The notes under the pieces are model-generated. The model saw only the letters and a program-made list of their open reading frames with translations. It was not told the origin of the DNA and did no database searches. DNA of 9,215 bases, taken from the NCBI GenBank assembly GCA_014728955.1, contig WJKT01000001.1, forward strand, positions 1 to 9,215. Reading direction: 5' to 3'. Shown here in pieces: positions 6,408 through 9,215 of this stretch (the first letter of the stretch is position 1; each line of letters starts with the position of its first letter). The stretch comes from Candidatus Peregrinibacteria bacterium. GTDB taxonomy: Bacteria > Patescibacteriota > Gracilibacteria > UBA1369 > PNNO01. A program made the translations under genes and the position numbers.

Positions 6408-6809
6408 TTATTCTTCTGTTTCGCCTTCCTCTTCTTCCAGCGGCTCAACTTCCGGATCCACTTGTCCATCGCGATTCTTTTTCCACGTTAAAATGTTAAC
6501 ATCACGAGCGACAATTTCGGTAGTAAAACGCTTTTCTCCTTCTTTTGTTTCATAACTGCGATTCTTAAGATACCCTTCAAGGTATACGCTCGACCCTTTT
6601 GCCAAATATTCATCACATAGCTTTCCGAGATTGCGCCATGCAACAATACGATGAAAATCCGTCTCCCCTTTTGTTTTACCCTGTGCATCTTTCCATCGTC
6701 GATTGGTTGCAACGGCAAAATGAGCAACCGGTACGCCGTTTTTTGTTTCGTGCAATTCCGGTGCGGCAACCAAATGCCCCAATAATGCAACACGATTGAG
6801 ATTTTTCAT
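6408..6809 (-). CDS. ssb: Single-stranded DNA-binding protein
   Basis: Binds single-stranded DNA during replication, repair and recombination. From the ATG at 6809 the protein has 133 residues. The OB fold spans about residues 1-108: MKNLNRVALLGHLVAAPELH matches the family start (usually 'MN.v.LiGnL..dPE'), followed by FAVATNRRW (31-39), FHRIVAWRNLGKLCDEYLAKGSSVYLEG (52-79) and TTEIVARDVNIL (96-107). The C-terminal tail is short and acidic (PEVEPLEEEEGETEE). It lacks the terminal DDDIPF-like tip through which most bacterial SSBs recruit partner proteins. The frame is open upstream to an ATG at 6866, but that would add 19 residues absent from SSBs, so 6809 is chosen. It precedes the glycosyltransferase gene on the same strand. 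No Shine-Dalgarno sequence is seen. Confidence 0.95.
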   Translation of the reverse strand: MKNLNRVALLGHLVAAPELHETKNGVPVAHFAVATNRRWKDAQGKTKGETDFHRIVAWRNLGKLCDEYLAKGSSVYLEGYLKNRSYETKEGEKRFTTEIVARDVNILTWKKNRDGQVDPEVEPLEEEEGETEE

Positions 6810-6854
6810 ACTAAGATGATTAAAGAATAAGTGTTTGAAGCGTAATCTATTGCT

Positions 6855-6920
6855 ATGAACAAACAATTAACTTTTCCTAAAGTTATTTTTACTTGTGAAC
6901 CGATCAAAGTTAACGAATAA
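6855..6920 (+). other. Possible 21-codon leader ORF upstream of ribE
   Basis: An ATG at 6855 opens a 21-codon frame ending in TAA at 6918, inside the 138-base region between ssb and ribE. The peptide starts MNKQLTFPKV. There is no Shine-Dalgarno sequence and no clear promoter in front of it, and short frames of this size are common by chance. I list it because this region otherwise holds no recognisable element, in particular no FMN riboswitch. Confidence 0.12.
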
Positions 6921-6923
6921 TAA
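6894..6923 (+). promoter_or_regulatory. Weak candidate promoter of ribE-ribH-pgk
   Basis: TTGTGA (6894-6899) and TAATAA (6918-6923) are 18 bases apart, with a predicted start near 6930 and a leader of about 18 bases before the ribE ATG. Neither hexamer is strong, and the region is AT-rich, so a chance match is possible. Confidence 0.25.
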
Positions 6924-6947
6924 GAATGTAATTAATTTTCACACGTC

Positions 6948-7592
6948 ATGTTCACTGGTATTATCAAAACAATTGGAATCATTAACGACATAAAGCGCGC
7001 ACAGCATCTTACAACCGTTACTATAGAAAGTTCGCTTACCGCCTCATCATATACACCCGGTGATTCAATCAATATAGACGGTGTCTGTTCGACGATAACA
7101 GCAATACTGAAGAATGACCGCTGCATTATGCAGTTTGAATACATGCCTGAAACCATACATAAAACAACAGTCTCGAAATGGAAAAAAAAACAATACGTGA
7201 ACCTTGAACCCTCACTTACCATGAACGACGCGCTTGGAGGACACTTTGTTATGGGACATATAGATGCAACGGGAACTATAACAGCGATTGACTCCACCGG
7301 CACATCCAAAGAAATAACCATTACGTATCCGCAACGATTACAAAAATTTCTCGCTCTTAAAGGATCGGTTAGCATTGACGGAGTCAGTCTAACCATCTCG
7401 AAACTTGAAGAGCAAACTCTCACTGTTAGTCTTATTCCTCACACGCTTTCTCACACAACGTTGGGAGAAAAAAAGAAGGATGATCAAGTAAACATAGAAA
7501 TAGATATGCTTTCACGATATCTAAAGCAACTTTTTGATGAACGAGACAAGCAAACAAGCTATGAATTTCTTAAAGATCGAGGCTTTATTTAA
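6948..7592 (+). CDS. ribE: Riboflavin synthase, alpha subunit
   Basis: Riboflavin synthase dismutates two molecules of 6,7-dimethyl-8-ribityllumazine to riboflavin and 5-amino-6-ribitylamino-uracil, the final step of the pathway. The 214 residues are normal length and form two lumazine-binding barrels. The first (about 1-95) starts MFTGIIKTIG and includes INIDGVCSTI (41-50), with the usual active-site Cys at 47 or near it. The second (about 96-185) includes GGHFVMGHIDATG (97-109), KGSVSIDGVSLTIS (138-151) and LIPHTLSHTTLG (162-173). EIDMLSRYL (184-192) contains Asp186, which corresponds to the catalytic Asp185 of the E. coli enzyme. A short C-terminal helix follows. ribH starts 6 bases after its stop, so the two consecutive enzymes are co-transcribed. 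No FMN riboswitch precedes it and no Shine-Dalgarno sequence is seen. Confidence 0.96.
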   Translation: MFTGIIKTIGIINDIKRAQHLTTVTIESSLTASSYTPGDSINIDGVCSTITAILKNDRCIMQFEYMPETIHKTTVSKWKKKQYVNLEPSLTMNDALGGHFVMGHIDATGTITAIDSTGTSKEITITYPQRLQKFLALKGSVSIDGVSLTISKLEEQTLTVSLIPHTLSHTTLGEKKKDDQVNIEIDMLSRYLKQLFDERDKQTSYEFLKDRGFI

Positions 7593-7598
7593 ACCATT

Positions 7599-8054
7599 AT
7601 GAGTAAACATTGTACAAAGAACACCCTCTCTATAAACGGATCGAAACTATCGATCGTTATTGTAGTCTCAATGTTCAATAAAGATATTGTTTCCGGATTG
7701 CTCAAAACAACTGTTTCAGAGCTCAAAAAACATAAGGTACGCAATATACAGATTTTGCGTGTACCGGGAGCATTAGAAATTCCTCTTACCGTGCAAATGG
7801 CTATCAAAAAATACAAACCCAATGCGGTTATTGCCCTTGGAGCAGTTATTAAAGGTGAGACAAGTCATTACGAACATGTTTCCCGAGAAAGCATCCACGG
7901 CATTATGAATGTATCTTTACAAACCAATACACCGATTATTCAGGGAATTCTTACCACGTTAACCCTGCAACAAGCCCGAGAACGAATTGTTCTTGGAACA
8001 GAATATGCACAGGCGGCTCTTACGATGAGCTCTCTTACTTCATCAATAACATAA
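7599..8054 (+). CDS. ribH: 6,7-dimethyl-8-ribityllumazine synthase, with atypical C-terminus
   Basis: Lumazine synthase condenses 5-amino-6-ribitylamino-uracil with 3,4-dihydroxy-2-butanone 4-phosphate to give the substrate of riboflavin synthase. It usually assembles as a pentamer or a 60-subunit shell. The 151 residues include SMFNKDIVSGLL (24-35), VPGALEIP (55-62), LGAVIKGETSHYEHV (80-94) with the catalytic His90, and GILTTLTLQQARER (116-129). The usual segment after the ERxx helix (T-K-x-G-N-K-G in most homologues) is missing: the sequence passes from ERIVLGTE directly to the last helix, and the Asp of the usual TTDT/TTEN is Leu121. The phosphate-binding Arg is probably Arg129. The start at 7599 follows ribE by 6 bases. 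pgk begins 10 bases after the stop. Confidence 0.9.
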   Translation: MSKHCTKNTLSINGSKLSIVIVVSMFNKDIVSGLLKTTVSELKKHKVRNIQILRVPGALEIPLTVQMAIKKYKPNAVIALGAVIKGETSHYEHVSRESIHGIMNVSLQTNTPIIQGILTTLTLQQARERIVLGTEYAQAALTMSSLTSSIT

Positions 8055-8064
8055 CTTCTATACT

Positions 8065-9215
8065 ATGAAACTTAACAGCATTAAAGATTCTTCATTTCAA
8101 GGCAAAACCGTTGTGGTTCGTTTTGACTATAACGTACCTCTTGACAATAAGACCGTTCAGGACGACACGCGAATAAAAGCTTCTCTTCCTACGCTTAAAT
8201 ATCTTGTCAATCAAGGTGCAAAAATTATTATTACGTCTCACCTTGGGCGTCCCAAAGGCAAGATACAGGAAGACATGCGATTGACGCCTGTCGCAAAACA
8301 TCTATCACAATTGATAGATAAACCGGTCGTTAAAGTTGACAGTTGCATTGGCCAGGATGTTGACCGCGCAATTGAAGCACTGGGATTCGGCGATGTATTA
8401 ATGCTTGAAAACACTCGTTTTCATAAAGAAGAAAAAGAAAACGATAAAGTGTTCGCAAAAAAACTTGCATCATACGGCGATATATTTGTAAATGATGCAT
8501 TTGGGACGGCTCACAGGGCGCATGCGTCAACCGAAGGGATAGCACATCACCTTCCCGCATATGCAGGCCTTCTTATGGAAAAAGAAATCAAGGCTCTCTC
8601 CCCTCTTTTGGATGAAGTGGAGCGTCCATTTGTTCTTCTGCTTGGTGGAGCGAAAATCGATACAAAAATTGGCGTTATTAAAGCATATATTAAAAAAGCA
8701 GATACTATTTTACTAGGCGGCGGACTTGCCAATACGTTTGTATATGCCCGAGGCTATGATGTTGGAGAATCTCTCTGCGAGAAAGACAAAATGGAGCTGG
8801 CACAAGAACTTATTATGGAGGCCGAAAAAGAAGGATGTGAGATTGTGACACCGGGTGGCATGATTGTAGCGGATGAAATCGCTGACGATGTGGTTACTGC
8901 CGACATGGAAATTACCGGAGTGGAAGGAGACATGAAAATGCTTGATATCGGTGAGCGATCAACCAATAAATACATTCGAATTCTTAAAGAAGCACAAACC
9001 ATCATTTGGAACGGTCCCGTTGGGTTGTATGAAAAGGAGCCGTTTGAAAATGGAACCAAGCGTATTGCAAAAGCACTCACTACCGTTAAAGGAAAAACAT
9101 ATCTTGGTGGTGGAGATACTCTCGATGCTCTTAAAAAATTCTCCATTGACCATGAATCATTCACACATGTTTCAACCGGCGGCGGAGCAATGCTTGAATT
9201 TTTAGAAGGCAAAGA
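8065..9215 (+). CDS. pgk: Phosphoglycerate kinase, C-terminus cut by window edge
   Basis: Phosphoglycerate kinase transfers phosphate between 1,3-bisphosphoglycerate and ADP, a reversible ATP-forming step of glycolysis in the cytoplasm. The frame is open from the ATG at 8065 through the window end, giving 383 codons of an expected 390-400. Signatures are RFDYNVP (19-25), TSHLGRPKG (57-65), a segment LENTRFHKEEKEND that includes the family's ENxRF motif, NDAFGTAHRAHAS, LLGGAKIDTKIGVI, LGGGLANTF, IWNGPVGLYEKEPF and the nucleotide-binding STGGGAMLEFLEGK (370-383). Only the last few residues are missing. It is the third gene of the plus-strand unit, 10 bases after ribH. No Shine-Dalgarno sequence precedes the ATG, and the start matches the normal family N-terminus. 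Confidence 0.97.
   Translation, partial: MKLNSIKDSSFQGKTVVVRFDYNVPLDNKTVQDDTRIKASLPTLKYLVNQGAKIIITSHLGRPKGKIQEDMRLTPVAKHLSQLIDKPVVKVDSCIGQDVDRAIEALGFGDVLMLENTRFHKEEKENDKVFAKKLASYGDIFVNDAFGTAHRAHASTEGIAHHLPAYAGLLMEKEIKALSPLLDEVERPFVLLLGGAKIDTKIGVIKAYIKKADTILLGGGLANTFVYARGYDVGESLCEKDKMELAQELIMEAEKEGCEIVTPGGMIVADEIADDVVTADMEITGVEGDMKMLDIGERSTNKYIRILKEAQTIIWNGPVGLYEKEPFENGTKRIAKALTTVKGKTYLGGGDTLDALKKFSIDHESFTHVSTGGGAMLEFLEGK

Noticed and set aside
6347..6469. N-terminal extension of the glycosyltransferase to an ATG at 6469
   Set aside because: It would add 41 residues, many of them basic, before the canonical GT2 start LSIVIPTYNRAD and would overlap the ssb tail in another frame. The ATG at 6346 fits the family.
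6810..6866. N-terminal extension of SSB to an ATG at 6866
   Set aside because: The family begins at MKNLNRVALLG. The extra 19 residues have no SSB counterpart.
6810..6947. FMN riboswitch upstream of ribE
   Set aside because: The region is short and AT-rich and lacks the conserved GC-rich RFN stems and motif blocks.
6932..7423. 163-residue open frame on the minus strand opposite ribE
   Set aside because: It lies within a well-supported riboflavin synthase gene on the other strand, and its Ser/Val/Ile-rich translation looks like an antisense shadow.
8754..9212. 152-residue open frame on the minus strand opposite pgk
   Set aside because: It is antisense to the strongly conserved pgk, and its Ser/Pro-rich composition is typical of a shadow frame.
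1..9215. Alternative genetic code with TGA as an amino acid
   Set aside because: All recognised genes read with the standard bacterial code without in-frame TGA, and conserved Gly and Trp positions use standard codons.
1..9215. Mobile elements, tRNA genes, CRISPR arrays or a defence island
   Set aside because: No transposase or integrase, no terminal repeats, no regularly spaced repeats and no cloverleaf were seen. All intergenic gaps are under 140 bases.

Overview
The window is 9.2 kb of compact, AT-rich bacterial chromosome (about 40% GC by eye). It carries twelve protein genes, two of them cut by the window edges, and no RNA genes, insertion sequences or CRISPR. Genes abut or overlap by a few bases. 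None of the start codons has a recognisable Shine-Dalgarno sequence. The ten visible stops are nine TAA and one TAG, with no TGA and no sign of recoding. Together with the gene types (an anchored orphan solute-binding protein beside an O-antigen-ligase-like protein, short membrane proteins of unknown role, an SSB with an atypical tail), this suggests a Candidate Phyla Radiation (Patescibacteria) genome. That placement is an inference from gene style, not from a marker phylogeny.

Layout. (1) Bases 1-1194, minus strand: a tight operon of a bacterial PH-domain membrane protein, a small membrane-anchored protein with an RNxxxH motif typical of HEPN domains, and coaE (dephospho-CoA kinase, only the first 46 codons present). 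(2) Bases 1290-2204, plus strand: fmt, methionyl-tRNA formyltransferase, divergent from the PH gene. (3) Bases 2182-4963, minus strand: an extracellular solute-binding protein followed, with overlap, by a polytopic O-antigen ligase/polymerase-like protein whose 3' end overlaps that of fmt. (4) Bases 5099-5416, plus strand: a small very acidic protein of unknown function with a near-consensus promoter. (5) Bases 5441-6809, minus strand: ssb, then a family 2 glycosyltransferase. (6) Bases 6948-9215, plus strand: ribE (riboflavin synthase), ribH (lumazine synthase) and pgk (phosphoglycerate kinase, cut at its C-terminus by the window end).

How the genes fit together. The housekeeping genes cover translation initiation (fmt), CoA synthesis (coaE), the last two steps of riboflavin synthesis (ribE, ribH), glycolysis (pgk) and DNA maintenance (ssb). 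The surface-related genes (solute-binding protein, O-antigen-ligase-like protein, GT2) point to cell-surface glycan assembly or glycoconjugate handling. I found no convincing complete undescribed system. The best leads are the PH/HEPN-like/coaE operon, the solute-binding protein and ligase pair with a probably leaderless transcript, the atypical C-termini of SSB and lumazine synthase, and the acidic orphan protein.
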